A stretch of DNA of 48,696 nucleotides, taken from NCBI GenBank assembly GCA_016926695.1, contig JAFGOB010000046.1:1-48696 (forward strand), read 5' to 3'. This document shows, piece after piece, positions 23,600 to 32,402 of the stretch. Numbering within the stretch: the first letter of the stretch is position 1; each line of letters starts with the position of its first letter. The translations under genes and the position numbers were made by a program. The notes below the pieces were generated by a model that made no database searches, was not told the origin of the DNA, and was given only the letters and a program-made list of their open reading frames with translations. The stretch comes from Dehalococcoidales bacterium. GTDB taxonomy: Bacteria; Chloroflexota; Dehalococcoidia; Dehalococcoidales; UBA3254.

Positions 23600-25339
23600 T
23601 TGTTACTTGAACTGACAGTTAAAAATCTGGGCATTATCCAGGATATCGACTGGAAGCCGGATGCAGGTCTGAATGTTATCACCGGTGAAACCGGGGCCGG
23701 AAAATCGTTGATTATTGACGCCATTGAAATGCTACTCAAGGCTTCAGCCGGCGAGGAAGCTATCCGCCACGGGGCCGCTGAAGCTTTCATCGAGGGCACA
23801 TTCCTGCTCAAACCTCAGTACTTCTCTCTCAAAGAACTGCTGACTGAAAAGGGTGTAATCCAGGACGATGACATCCTGGTGGTCAATTATGAGATCAGAA
23901 AACAGAAGCCGGGTATTATCAGGATTAACGGACACCCCGTAACAAAAACTCTTTTACGCCAGACTATACAACAGGTGATAGATATTCACGGACAAAGCGA
24001 ACACCTCTCGCTGCTGGATAAAAAAACCCACCTCGATTTCCTGGACGCTTATGCCCATACACTGGATATCAGAAACCGCTTCAGCCTTCAGACAGGCCGG
24101 CTGCTGGAAATCGGGTCGGCTTTGAAAACGCAGGAGGAAAGACAAAAAGACGCAGTCCGCCGGGAAGAGTTCCTCAAATACCAGGCTGAGGAGATCCGGC
24201 GGGCTGATTTGCGTATCAACGAAGAAGAGGAGATAGAAAATGAGCGGCGGACTATCTCTTTCAGTGAAAAACTCAAAGAGTATTCAAGCCGTATATCCAT
24301 GGCCCTGTCAGATTCAGATTCATCGCCTCACCCATATTCAGCTTTAACCGGGATCAACGAAGCCCTCCAGGCCATGGAAAAACTGGTTCAAATGGACAAT
24401 TCACTATCAAAACAGCTTGACGACCTGCGGAAGACGGTCTATACACTTGAAGAGATCAACAGGGACGTCCAGGAATACAGCGACAGACTCGAGCATAACC
24501 CTGCAAGACTTGAAGAAATCGAGATGAGACTGGAACTTATTCATAGCCTGAAAAGGAAATACGGGAAAAGTATCGAGGAAATCCTGGACTACCTGGTCAG
24601 TACCGAAACAGAACTGCGGGCTATAGAACATTATTCGGAAGAATTCAGCCGTTTGGAAAAAGAACGCGCCGATTTGAAAAGACAGATGTGGGACACAGCC
24701 GCCGGGCTTTCGGCCGCGCGTGCGAAGTCAGCCCTGCGCCTGGAACAGGATGTCCGGAAAGAACTGGACGACCTGGAAATGAAGGCAGTCCGGTTTAATA
24801 TTTCTATTACACAAAAAAAAGCGGCTGAAGGCCTTCCGGGGCCTGACGGACAGGTCTTCGCCTTCAACAGCGATGGCATTGACGAGGTGGAATTCCTGGT
24901 ATCGACAAATCCCGGCGAACCGCTTAAACCACTGGCAAAAATAGCCTCGACCGGCGAGATTTCACGTTTTACCCTGGCATTAAAGGGGGCCCTGTCCGAT
25001 ATCGATAACATTCCGGTGTTGATATTCGATGAGATAGATATCGGTATAGGAGGAAGAAGCGGCGATATTGTCGGGAAAAAGCTATCGGCGCTGGCCAAAA
25101 ACCACCAGGTCATTTGCGTTACTCATCTGCCCCAGATTGCCGCTTATGCCGACTCCCATTTCAGGGTCCGTAAAGATATGGATGGAATCCGGGCAATCAG
25201 CCGCCTTGAAGACCTGAAGGAAAACGACCGGCTGGAAGAGATGGCTGCCATGCTGGCCGGACCCGGATACAGCCAGGTAGCCATGCGTAACGCGGATGAA
25301 CTAAGACAAAAGGCCAAAAAATGGAAACTTTCTACTTAA
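23600..25339 (+). CDS. recN: DNA repair protein RecN
   Basis: SMC-like ATPase used in double-strand break repair. TTG at 23600 is chosen: GGGAG lies eight bases upstream and the resulting MLLELTVKNLGIIQDIDW matches how RecN proteins start; GTG at 23591 would overlap that site. 579 residues. Walker A GETGAGKS near residue 35, coiled-coil arms in the middle (REEFLKYQAEEIRRADLRIN and on), signature ASTGEISRFTLALK near 456 and Walker B VLIFDEIDIGIGGRSG near 475, then VTHLPQIAAYAD. Its end overlaps the convergent nitroreductase gene by eight bases. Confidence 0.95.
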   Translation: MLLELTVKNLGIIQDIDWKPDAGLNVITGETGAGKSLIIDAIEMLLKASAGEEAIRHGAAEAFIEGTFLLKPQYFSLKELLTEKGVIQDDDILVVNYEIRKQKPGIIRINGHPVTKTLLRQTIQQVIDIHGQSEHLSLLDKKTHLDFLDAYAHTLDIRNRFSLQTGRLLEIGSALKTQEERQKDAVRREEFLKYQAEEIRRADLRINEEEEIENERRTISFSEKLKEYSSRISMALSDSDSSPHPYSALTGINEALQAMEKLVQMDNSLSKQLDDLRKTVYTLEEINRDVQEYSDRLEHNPARLEEIEMRLELIHSLKRKYGKSIEEILDYLVSTETELRAIEHYSEEFSRLEKERADLKRQMWDTAAGLSAARAKSALRLEQDVRKELDDLEMKAVRFNISITQKKAAEGLPGPDGQVFAFNSDGIDEVEFLVSTNPGEPLKPLAKIASTGEISRFTLALKGALSDIDNIPVLIFDEIDIGIGGRSGDIVGKKLSALAKNHQVICVTHLPQIAAYADSHFRVRKDMDGIRAISRLEDLKENDRLEEMAAMLAGPGYSQVAMRNADELRQKAKKWKLST

Positions 25340-25985
25340 CGACCACGCAAATGTCTTTGACCGGTTTTCTTTCCCTGAGCGGCGGGTTTTCAGCCGGATA
25401 GCCCACCGGTATCAAGGCCACGACATCCACCGGAGCGGAAATATTCAGCACCTTCTCAATCTCACCCTTGGCCTGTAAAGGCCCGGTCATCCAGACAGCT
25501 CCCAGTCCCATCTCGTGCAATACCAGAAGAAAATAGGCGATAGCGGACGCAACGGACTGGATGCGGCTGTTGGCGATATTCCTCCACTCGCGTATCATGG
25601 CAGCTTCAGGATCGGTCTTCTCACGAATGACTACCAGTTGCTCCACTGCTGACTGGTACTGGCTGGCACACACAACCACCAGAGCGGGGGCACTGCGGAA
25701 AAGACACAGCCTTTGCAGCATTTTTGTTACTGTCTCGCCAAATTTTAGCGCCTCCGGCCAGGTAGCTATATTATCGGCACTGGCCTGGACCGCATCAGCC
25801 ACGGCCTTTATTGTCTCGGGCTTTAAAACCACGTAAAATTTCCAGTTCTGCTGATTGCCCGCATTCGGCGCATATGTCGCCAGTTCAATAGCCTGTAATA
25901 ACATTTCTTCAGGGACGGGCTTGTTCTCCCAGGAACGTATCGAACGCCGTCCTTTGATAAGGTTTTCCAGATCGGTCATATTCAT
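25332..25985 (-). CDS. nitroreductase-family flavoprotein
   Basis: FMN-dependent oxidoreductase, 217 residues. Family signs: GRRSIRSWENKPVPEEMLLQ with the FMN-phosphate-binding RRSIR near residue 13, ATYAPNAGNQQNWKFYVV near 37, and LHEMGLGAVWMTGP near 158 followed by VVALIPVGYPAE. ATG at 25985 has GGGGGA five bases upstream. Substrate cannot be told; relatives reduce nitro compounds, flavins or quinones. The gene is alone, converging with recN. Confidence 0.9.
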   Translation of the reverse strand: MNMTDLENLIKGRRSIRSWENKPVPEEMLLQAIELATYAPNAGNQQNWKFYVVLKPETIKAVADAVQASADNIATWPEALKFGETVTKMLQRLCLFRSAPALVVVCASQYQSAVEQLVVIREKTDPEAAMIREWRNIANSRIQSVASAIAYFLLVLHEMGLGAVWMTGPLQAKGEIEKVLNISAPVDVVALIPVGYPAENPPLRERKPVKDICVVVK

Positions 25986-26135
25986 AATATTCCCCCTTTA
26001 TAAATATGGTGAATTTGTTGGCTTTTCGGTATCTCCGGCTTTTTCAGTCCCGTTTCTTAAGCCTGCCGGACAAACCCGGTACTATTCACAACATCCAACT
26101 TTCCGCCGTTATACCCGGCAGACAAGAGCAGCACG

Positions 26136-27071
26136 TTAATCCTTTCGAGCGATAACAGCATACCACGAGTCATACTGATCGGCTGCTTCCAGTGTAAAAC
26201 CCTCCAGCGCCAGCCTGATCAATATCTCATCCAGTGACTGGGAGTTTATTCCGCTTACCACCAGGCGGCCGCCGTTTTTCAGGCTTTTATAGATTCCTCC
26301 AGCCAGATCGCAGATTACAGCGGCAGTGATATTAGCCATAGCCATATCGAAACGGCACCTGCTCTCTCTAATGGTACGCAGACTCAGCGTGCCATGCCTG
26401 ACCCGGACAATATCTCCCACGCTATTAGCCGCTGCATTGTTTCTGGCCGCTCTAACAGCCACGGTATCCGTATCCAGGGCCAGGACATCCGAAGCACCCA
26501 GCCTGGCTGCTGCAATTGCCAGTATACCGGAACCCGTCCCCACATCCAGCAAGGAAATGCCGGGGAGGAAATGCTTTTCCAGGCGCAAGAGGCACAACCG
26601 GGTAGTAGCGTGCAGGCCGGTACCAAAAGCAGCTCCCGGATCAAGCTGAATGACTATCCGTGTCGAGGGAGGCAAGGGCTTATAGGCCCAGCTTGGTTTA
26701 ATAATGAATCTTTCACCGATTTCGAGTATACCGAAATGCTGCTTCAGAGAATCAAGCCAGTCCTCAGGCTTAAGCCACCGTTCCGCCGGTTGCTCCGGCA
26801 CACCCAACTCCGCCAGGCCTCTGAATATCTCACTGCGTATTGTTTGATAAGACCGGCTTGACGGCAGATATATTTTCACCAGGAAGGTCTTTCTGCCCTT
26901 CCACTCTTGCGAGGTCTTCTCATCTTCCTCGCCCGGCGAGACCTTCTTATCATCCTCGCCCGGATTCCGGCTTTCAATTACCGAACCGCCCTGGCCGTAT
27001 TTATCCAGAAAACCGGATACTATTCTGACTCTGTCAGAGTCTACCGCAGCAGTAAGTTCAATCCATCGCAT
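26136..27071 (-). CDS. prmA: ribosomal protein L11 methyltransferase
   Basis: SAM-dependent methyltransferase that trimethylates L11. 311 residues. MRWIELTAAVDSDRVRIVSG start, substrate-side sequence to about 125, then LDPGAAFGTGLHATTRLCL near 146 (the family motif DPGxAFGTGxHxTT), SAM motif I LLDVGTGSGILAIAAARLGA and motif II DVLALDTDTVAVRAARNN, then NITAAVICDLA, the family N-I-x-A variant of the NPPY-type site. A charged insert (GEDDKKVSPGEEDEKTSQEW) near residues 38-57 lies on an internal DNA repeat of CCTCGCCCGG and is unusual. Confidence 0.92.
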   Translation of the reverse strand: MRWIELTAAVDSDRVRIVSGFLDKYGQGGSVIESRNPGEDDKKVSPGEEDEKTSQEWKGRKTFLVKIYLPSSRSYQTIRSEIFRGLAELGVPEQPAERWLKPEDWLDSLKQHFGILEIGERFIIKPSWAYKPLPPSTRIVIQLDPGAAFGTGLHATTRLCLLRLEKHFLPGISLLDVGTGSGILAIAAARLGASDVLALDTDTVAVRAARNNAAANSVGDIVRVRHGTLSLRTIRESRCRFDMAMANITAAVICDLAGGIYKSLKNGGRLVVSGINSQSLDEILIRLALEGFTLEAADQYDSWYAVIARKD

Positions 27072-27354
27072 AGACTCTTTCTCCCTCGTATCGGTACCAT
27101 TTTACGCCATATATGCGGTGCTAACAAGGTTTGGACCGATCAGTTTCGATTCGTGTTTTGCTTGAAATCAGCCGGTAAAAAGCAAAGCAGTAAAGTCCAC
27201 GAGACAGACTCTTCCAGGAATTAAGGAGAAATATCAAAGAATTCACGTCAGCCTTCAGGTTTTTCAGAGGGCAACCGGCACGTATTCAACAAATCTTGTA
27301 CATTTTGTAATATGATGAAAAATATGGTATAAAGTCTTCTGCAAGGTGACAGGC

Positions 27355-27984
27355 ATGAAATTCAGACATACTTTTGTCCTGATAACCTTATTAAACGCTT
27401 TGTTTATAATTTCAGTTGCCGGTTGTACCAATACATCTTCAACCGGTTCGACAACTATGGCAGCACAGTCTTATTCACCCAACTCAGGGCAAACGGAAAC
27501 GGTTACAGCCCAATGGCAACCTGACGGAGATATTACCGCCGGAGAATATTCAGGGTCCAATAGCTACGGATCATATACAGTGCACTGGCTCATCGACGAA
27601 CAATTCGTGTATATTGGCATAAAGGCTAAAACCGATGGCTGGGTATCAGTGGCCCTGCAGCCAGGTTCAAGAATGAAGGATTCGGACATGGTGATCGGTT
27701 TTGTCGAAAATGGGAAGGCTGAAATCCTGGACTCATATTGTACTGACAATACCGGGTCACACCCTGAAGACACGAAACTGGGAGGGACAAATGATATTAT
27801 CTCTGGGGACGGCAAAGAGGAGAGCGGCTTTACAACTATTGAGTTCAAGCGGAAACTTTCCACCGGCGATAAATATGATATCTCTGTAAATAAAGGAAAA
27901 AATAAAATCATCTGGGGATATAGTACAAGTGACAGCCCAATATCAAAACACACCTCCAGAGGTTATGGGGAAATAATTCCCTGA
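27355..27984 (+). CDS. DOMON-domain lipoprotein
   Basis: A 209-residue secreted lipoprotein. ATG at 27355 has AAGGTGA upstream; an in-frame GTG at 27346 is less likely. Signal peptide ending in lipobox SVAGC (Cys at residue 24), then a Ser/Thr-rich spacer. From about 60 on it shows a DOMON (heme- or sugar-binding) pattern: GEYSGSNSYGSYTVHWLIDE, FVYIGIKAKTDGWVSVAL, GSRMKDSDMVIGFVENGK, FKRKLSTGD. A DOMON domain carries a b-type heme in redox relatives; the usual axial Met could be one of M73-M78 region (RMKDSDMVIG), uncertain. A two-helix membrane protein lies downstream. Confidence 0.75.
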   Translation: MKFRHTFVLITLLNALFIISVAGCTNTSSTGSTTMAAQSYSPNSGQTETVTAQWQPDGDITAGEYSGSNSYGSYTVHWLIDEQFVYIGIKAKTDGWVSVALQPGSRMKDSDMVIGFVENGKAEILDSYCTDNTGSHPEDTKLGGTNDIISGDGKEESGFTTIEFKRKLSTGDKYDISVNKGKNKIIWGYSTSDSPISKHTSRGYGEIIP

Positions 27985-28176
27985 TATTTTTATACATAAC
28001 GCCATTTTTGTCGCGATGTTAATTTATTCAGTCCGGATGTCTCCTGGTGTGTACACCGGGCAGACTGCGCAAGGTAAAGATACGAAAAATGGCGCTCATC
28101 CGGGATTCAACCGGTATTCGATATATGCACAAATATTTTTTAGGGAATATTTAGAAAATTTGCATGCGAGTGATAC

Positions 28177-28422
28177 ATGGACGGATTTTATTCAATAGCT
28201 GTTTGGTTGATTGTTTCTCTGGGTATTATTACCACCATAACAGGTCTAATTATCTTTCTGTCATGCCGCTGTTTTTCTTCCTGGAAACCCGGCAGCAAGT
28301 TGATGAATAACGCAACTTACAAAAGATTCTTTAAAACACATTGCAATCTCTGGTGGGTGTTCTGGATACTGGCAATCATACATGCTGTTATCGCCTTGCT
28401 TTATTTCTTTTCTTCTTTTTAG
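28177..28422 (+). CDS. small two-helix membrane protein
   Basis: An 81-residue protein with two hydrophobic helices: AVWLIVSLGIITTITGLIIF and LWWVFWILAIIHAVIALLYF. Histidines sit just before and inside the second helix (KTHCNLWW, AIIHAVIA), about 14 residues apart, a spacing seen for heme ligands in b-type cytochromes, but one pair only. The ribosome site is weak (GAGTGA). It follows the DOMON lipoprotein by 192 bases on the same strand, so a membrane partner role is a guess. No family is recognised. Confidence 0.6.
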   Translation: MDGFYSIAVWLIVSLGIITTITGLIIFLSCRCFSSWKPGSKLMNNATYKRFFKTHCNLWWVFWILAIIHAVIALLYFFSSF

Positions 28423-28638
28423 AATGAAGATTCAAGGCCATTTAAAAAACCTGAAAATCCCAGCGTGTTTACCTGCTGTTACAGACTGATCCAGAGTTGC
28501 TGTATCAGAGGAGTTAATGGCATTCAAGTCATTATGATCATGGGGATATATCGCACCCAAAAATACAAACAGGAGCTTATACCGGGAAACAAAAATGACC
28601 TCGGTAGATGAGGGTCTGTTTATTCACAAAAGAGTTAT

Positions 28639-28667
28639 TTGACATTAATGTCAACCTGATTCAAAAT
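28639..28667 (+). promoter_or_regulatory. promoter with 16-bp palindrome for the NifU-like gene
   Basis: The perfect palindrome TTGACATTAATGTCAA (28639-28654) begins with a perfect -35 TTGACA. A CAAAAT at 28662-28667 lies at 17-base spacing. A dimeric regulator bound here would cover the -35. Confidence 0.45.
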
Positions 28668-28695
28668 GAAAGGGTAAGATTACAGGAGGTTTACC

Positions 28696-28917
28696 ATGGA
28701 TGAGAAAGTAAAAGCAACCCTGGATGAAATAAGACCGGCTTTACAGGCCGATGGCGGCGATGTGGAGTTGATTGGAATAAAAGACGGTACGGTCAGCGTA
28801 AAACTGACAGGTGCATGCAACGGATGCCCCATGGCGACATTGACCTTAAAAAAGGGTATCGAGAAATTTCTGAAGGAGAGAATACCTGAAGTAAAAGAGG
28901 TTGTATCTGTAAAATAA
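28696..28917 (+). CDS. NifU C-terminal-domain (Nfu-type) Fe-S scaffold
   Basis: A 73-residue stand-alone Nfu domain that binds a transient [4Fe-4S] cluster and delivers it to target proteins; useful in an organism with many Fe-S enzymes. Signs: LDEIRPALQADGGDVELIGI near residue 9 and the ligand motif GACNGCPMATLTL (Cys41, Cys44). CAGGAGG lies seven bases before the ATG. It has its own promoter and a strong terminator, so it is monocistronic. Confidence 0.93.
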   Translation: MDEKVKATLDEIRPALQADGGDVELIGIKDGTVSVKLTGACNGCPMATLTLKKGIEKFLKERIPEVKEVVSVK

Positions 28918-28946
28918 AGGGGCATTTTTTCCTGAACATTGAGAGA

Positions 28947-28988
28947 AACCGGTGGTCCAACCGAGAGGGTAGGGTACCGGTTTTTTTT
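28947..28988 (+). terminator. intrinsic terminator after the Nfu gene
   Basis: AACCGGT (28947-28953) pairs with ACCGGTT (28976-28982), and eight T residues follow. It lies 29 bases after the Nfu stop. Confidence 0.75.
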
Positions 28989-29097
28989 AACCTGTTTTTC
29001 TTTAGCTTTCCTGAAAAGAAGCATACATCAGGCTTGAATCCTGCCCGGGTTACCAGAAATATTGATGTTTTTTACACCCCGTTGAAAATAGATCATA

Positions 29098-29733
29098 ATG
29101 AATATAACAATGACCGTTTTTAGAGATGCCAAAAACCTGGTCACAAAACCCGGGAGTCAAGTCCACTGGGTTAAACTGGTTATCGCTTTCGTTGGTTTAA
29201 TCTTGATCAGTTTCGGCTTTGCAGCTCTCTTGAGCTTTGCAAAATCGTGTCTGAACATAAACCTCTACGAATTCGAGTTGCTGGCCTGTATATCGGTTTT
29301 CGTCGCCACACTCCTGGCAAATATGACTATCATTGCCCCTGTCCCGTTCGCTATTGCTATCATGGCGACTGCCGCCAAGGAATTCAACCCGCTTACTATT
29401 GCCCTTGCTGCTGCCCTGGGTGGGACCATCGGTGAACTCAGCGGCTATTACGCAGGCCGCCTGGGAAGGAAAATCGCTGTACCTGACAGCATTATAAACA
29501 ATCAAAGGGTCGAACACTGGGTTAGGAAATACGGCATCTGGTCTATTACGGTACTGGCCTTTCAACCGATTGTCCCTTTTGATATGGGTGGACTGGTAGC
29601 CGGAGCAGCCAGGATGCCTCTGCATTACTTCTTACCGGCGCTTTTTGCAGGGAAATTCCCCAAATATATCCTGCTCACCTACGGTGCGGTGGGATTCACC
29701 AATGTTATCCATCTGCCTTCCTGGTTGTCTTGA
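29098..29733 (+). CDS. VTT-domain (DedA/SNARE-associated-like) membrane protein
   Basis: A 211-residue integral membrane protein. Helices: LVIAFVGLILISFGFAALL near 27, LLACISVFVATLLANMTIIA near 60, a long segment around ALAAALGGTIGELSGYYAGR near 101-120 and a C-terminal one. The re-entrant motif GGTIGELSGYYAGRLG and the later FQPIVPFDMGGLVAGAARMP match the VTT family, which moves lipids or helps membrane homeostasis. Substrate is unknown. No clear Shine-Dalgarno. It stands alone after a terminator. Confidence 0.8.
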   Translation: MNITMTVFRDAKNLVTKPGSQVHWVKLVIAFVGLILISFGFAALLSFAKSCLNINLYEFELLACISVFVATLLANMTIIAPVPFAIAIMATAAKEFNPLTIALAAALGGTIGELSGYYAGRLGRKIAVPDSIINNQRVEHWVRKYGIWSITVLAFQPIVPFDMGGLVAGAARMPLHYFLPALFAGKFPKYILLTYGAVGFTNVIHLPSWLS

Positions 29734-30235
29734 AGGCTTATTTGCCCTTTTCCTCAAGAAGGCCGGGACGTATGTTTCATTCGCCTGTCAGAAACAGGTC
29801 AATTACTTCGGACGGGTCTTCGATGTCCTTTTGATATAAATACGTATCTTTACGTTGACTGTTGCTTTCCGCCGAGAACCATATTGAAATACAAACGGAA
29901 CTTCATCCTGTCAGGCCCTGTTTCAGGTTGTATCGACATCTATAGGGGCTTTCATTATTTTGATATAGTCCATATTTCTGCCTTTTTTTGTCCGGCTATA
30001 ACATCGGTCATTGATCAATAATAATACTACTAAAAAAGCTATTTATGACAAGTCTATATTACCAGCCGGACTTATGATATAATACTGCCAAACGCGACCG
30101 GTAATGCTTATTTCAGATTAAATTTTTAATATACATTGTTTTACCCTGGCTGAGACGACAGAGAAGCAGACTGGCCGAACCGGCAGGATTCAGCCAGACG
30201 CAGAAGAATTGAGACGAGTATTATAGAGGCCGTTT
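29734..30235. other. intergenic leader region of the response-regulator genes
   Basis: About 500 bases with no supported gene. An extended -10 (TGATATAAT) at 30075-30083 on the plus strand lies 150 bases before the first response-regulator gene, with no good -35. The rest is AT-rich without repeats. Confidence 0.45.
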
Positions 30236-30964
30236 ATGCGACTAAAAATACTGGCGTTAGGCAATAAAGAGGCTACCCGCCGGGTTGAGAGCAGCCTGCG
30301 TACCGCCAACATGGAGGTATCGCATCTGGAGGCCTTACCCGAAAGCATGGGTATCCTGAAGCAGAGTAAATTCAATCTGGCACTGGTCGATTCCCAAACT
30401 GAAGATATCAAAAACGTATGCTTCAGGATTATATGGCTGGGGCGTATTCCCGTTGCTGTACTGGGCCAGGATATCCAGAATGATGAAAAAGAGGAGTTGC
30501 GTTCTCTGGGAGTTAATACCTTCCTGTCCGTAGATTCCAGCAAGACTGAACTGGTGACTGATATTACAGCCACAGCGGTCCATGACAGCCTCGTTTTTTT
30601 CCCGGTCAAGGTAATTATAATTGAGGATGACAACTATATACGCGAAGCTATCCGGCTTTGTTTTAGAATTTTCTGGCCGGAAGCCGAGCTGCGTTTTGCT
30701 GACGACGGGCATAGCGGAATAGAAAATATCAGGAATTATCCTCCAGATATCGTACTCCTGGACTTGGGACTGCCTGATATGTCAGGTTTTGACGTCCTCA
30801 AACGCGTCAGGTTTTTCAGCCAGGTACCGGTGGTAATTCTTAGTGCTGCCCGTGACAAGACAAATATAGTTGAAGCTATTGAGGCAGGGGCCAGGGACTA
30901 TATTATAAAGCCCTTTAAACAAACCGAGTTGATTCCACGGATTAAAAAATATTCCGGGCATTAG
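30236..30964 (+). CDS. response regulator with degenerate N-terminal half and C-terminal receiver domain
   Basis: A 242-residue protein. The second half (about 124-242) is a normal receiver domain: VIIIEDDNY with the acid pocket, IVLLDLGLPDMSGFD with the phospho-Asp, VVILSA and DYIIKPFKQTE with the conserved Lys. The first half (1-115) looks like a receiver that has lost its acid pocket (LKILALGNKEATRRVES, LALVDSQTED, VAVLG). No DNA-binding or enzyme domain follows, so output is by protein contact. AGAGG lies six bases before the ATG. A paralogue with the same layout starts 216 bases downstream. Confidence 0.88.
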   Translation: MRLKILALGNKEATRRVESSLRTANMEVSHLEALPESMGILKQSKFNLALVDSQTEDIKNVCFRIIWLGRIPVAVLGQDIQNDEKEELRSLGVNTFLSVDSSKTELVTDITATAVHDSLVFFPVKVIIIEDDNYIREAIRLCFRIFWPEAELRFADDGHSGIENIRNYPPDIVLLDLGLPDMSGFDVLKRVRFFSQVPVVILSAARDKTNIVEAIEAGARDYIIKPFKQTELIPRIKKYSGH

Positions 30965-31180
30965 GCATCACATATATTCCTGTTTTGCCGTCAACCTGTA
31001 CAGCGTGGAGTCTCCGGGGGAGCTGTGTGCCGCCCGCACCCGGTTATGCGAATATCTTATAATAAAAATATATTGTGATAATTTTTTAACCCGTTGTAAC
31101 CTTTTTATCACGTTTACTGATCTGCTGTAACGGCTTTTTAACACCACGGAGATATACTACAGGTATTAAGGAGGTCGGAA

Positions 31181-31936
31181 ATGCAGCTTAAAGTATTAGC
31201 CATAGGCAACAATAAAGTAACCCGCAGGGTAGCCCGGTCATTGGAAGGCAGCGGTATAAATTTTGTTTGCCGCAATGATATTACTGAAGCCATCAGCCTC
31301 CTGAGAAGAGAAAAATTTGATCTGGCCCTGCTTGATGGTTACAGTGCAAATCTGGAAGCAAACTGCTACCGTATAACCTGGCAATGCCGTACTCCCGTAG
31401 CCCTGATTATCAAGGGCACCGATGCTGACTGGAGCATCTTGAGGTCACTGGATGTAGATGGCTTTATTCCCGAAGAGGCCAAAAATATCGAACTCATTGC
31501 CCATTTCTCCGCCATCGCACGGCGCGGCATTCAGCAGTTGTCCAAAGCCAACATTCTGGTCATTGAAGATGATGAGCAGACCCAGGAAGCCTTGAAACTA
31601 TCCTTCCAGATTTACTGGCCGGAGGCTACCATTACCAGTGCCATGCAAGGGCAAGACGGGCTGTACCTGGCCCGCAGCGAAGAGAGAGACGCGATTCTTC
31701 TGGATCTGAAATTGCCGGATATTTCCGGACTGGATGTATTGAAAAAAATCCGCACTTTCAGCCTGACACCGGTGATCATAGTAACCGCCAACAAGAACCA
31801 GGACGATATTATCCAGACAATCGGGGCCGGCGCTAATGATTACGTCCTCAAGCCTTTTAAACAGCTCGAATTGATGTCCCGCATCAGGCAGCAAATCAAC
31901 CTGGGAGTAACAGCACTACGGTATAGCTACAACTAG
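31181..31936 (+). CDS. paralogous response regulator, same two-part layout
   Basis: 251 residues, colinear with its neighbour at 30236: MQLKVLAIGNNKVTRRVARS matches MRLKILALGNKEATRRVESS, and IYWPEATITSAMQGQDG matches IFWPEAELRFADDGHSG. The receiver at about 126-245 has ILVIEDDEQ, ILLDLKLPDISGLD with the phospho-Asp, VIIVTA and DYVLKPFKQLE. The first half lacks the acid pair though it keeps DLALLDGYS. The start has a strong AAGGAGG six bases upstream. It precedes a small coiled-coil protein. It came from local duplication; sensor kinases are not in the window. Confidence 0.88.
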   Translation: MQLKVLAIGNNKVTRRVARSLEGSGINFVCRNDITEAISLLRREKFDLALLDGYSANLEANCYRITWQCRTPVALIIKGTDADWSILRSLDVDGFIPEEAKNIELIAHFSAIARRGIQQLSKANILVIEDDEQTQEALKLSFQIYWPEATITSAMQGQDGLYLARSEERDAILLDLKLPDISGLDVLKKIRTFSLTPVIIVTANKNQDDIIQTIGAGANDYVLKPFKQLELMSRIRQQINLGVTALRYSYN

Positions 31937-31963
31937 CATCTTAGATGAGAAAGGATGGATGAA

Positions 31964-32215
31964 ATGAACACGATTGATACAAGCACAACATGGGACCTGA
32001 TCGAAGGGAAGATGCTGGAACTCCGCATTCTCACTAATGCTAACTGGAAAAATTCAGAATGGGAGCTGGCCGCGCTTGGAGAGCGAGTACTCAGAACAGT
32101 GGAAATGGCCAAAGCCGAATCTGAAAAACTCAGAGCAGATGCCGATCATCTCCAGCAATCCGTGGAGAGCCTGAAAAAGGAATGGGACTACAGGCAAATA
32201 TTCGATATAAAATAG
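31964..32215 (+). CDS. small coiled-coil protein
   Basis: 83 residues. ATG at 31964 is preferred (AAAGG nine bases upstream); the frame also has ATG at 31955. The C-terminal two thirds is a helical heptad-like stretch (ERVLRTVEMAKAESEKLRAD, then ADHLQQSVESLKKEW). It lies 27 bases after the second response regulator, so it is likely co-transcribed and may be its partner. No family is recognised. Confidence 0.65.
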   Translation: MNTIDTSTTWDLIEGKMLELRILTNANWKNSEWELAALGERVLRTVEMAKAESEKLRADADHLQQSVESLKKEWDYRQIFDIK

Positions 32216-32358
32216 CAGATAACACCCGCTGCACAGGAGGTTACTCACCTGGACATTAAGCCTGGTCCGCCTGCCTGAGATATCCCTCACCCCGGCAGGC
32301 GGATAATCGGGAGACCGGGCTCTATTACTTTTCCACGTTCGATCAAACAGATCATACA

Positions 32359-32397
32359 GACCGGTTATATCACCAAAACTGAGACCCGGTCATTTTT
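32359..32397 (+). terminator. weak intrinsic terminator after the coiled-coil gene
   Basis: GACCGG (32359-32364) pairs with CCGGTC (32386-32391) and ATTTTT follows. The stem is only six pairs with a long loop, so it is modest evidence. It lies between the end of the plus-strand unit and the convergent SDR gene. Confidence 0.4.
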
Positions 32398-32402
32398 ACA
32401 TT

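Noticed and set aside
28016..28198. 60-codon ORF between the DOMON gene and the small membrane protein
   Set aside because: No Shine-Dalgarno, no motif, and it overlaps the start of the better supported membrane protein.
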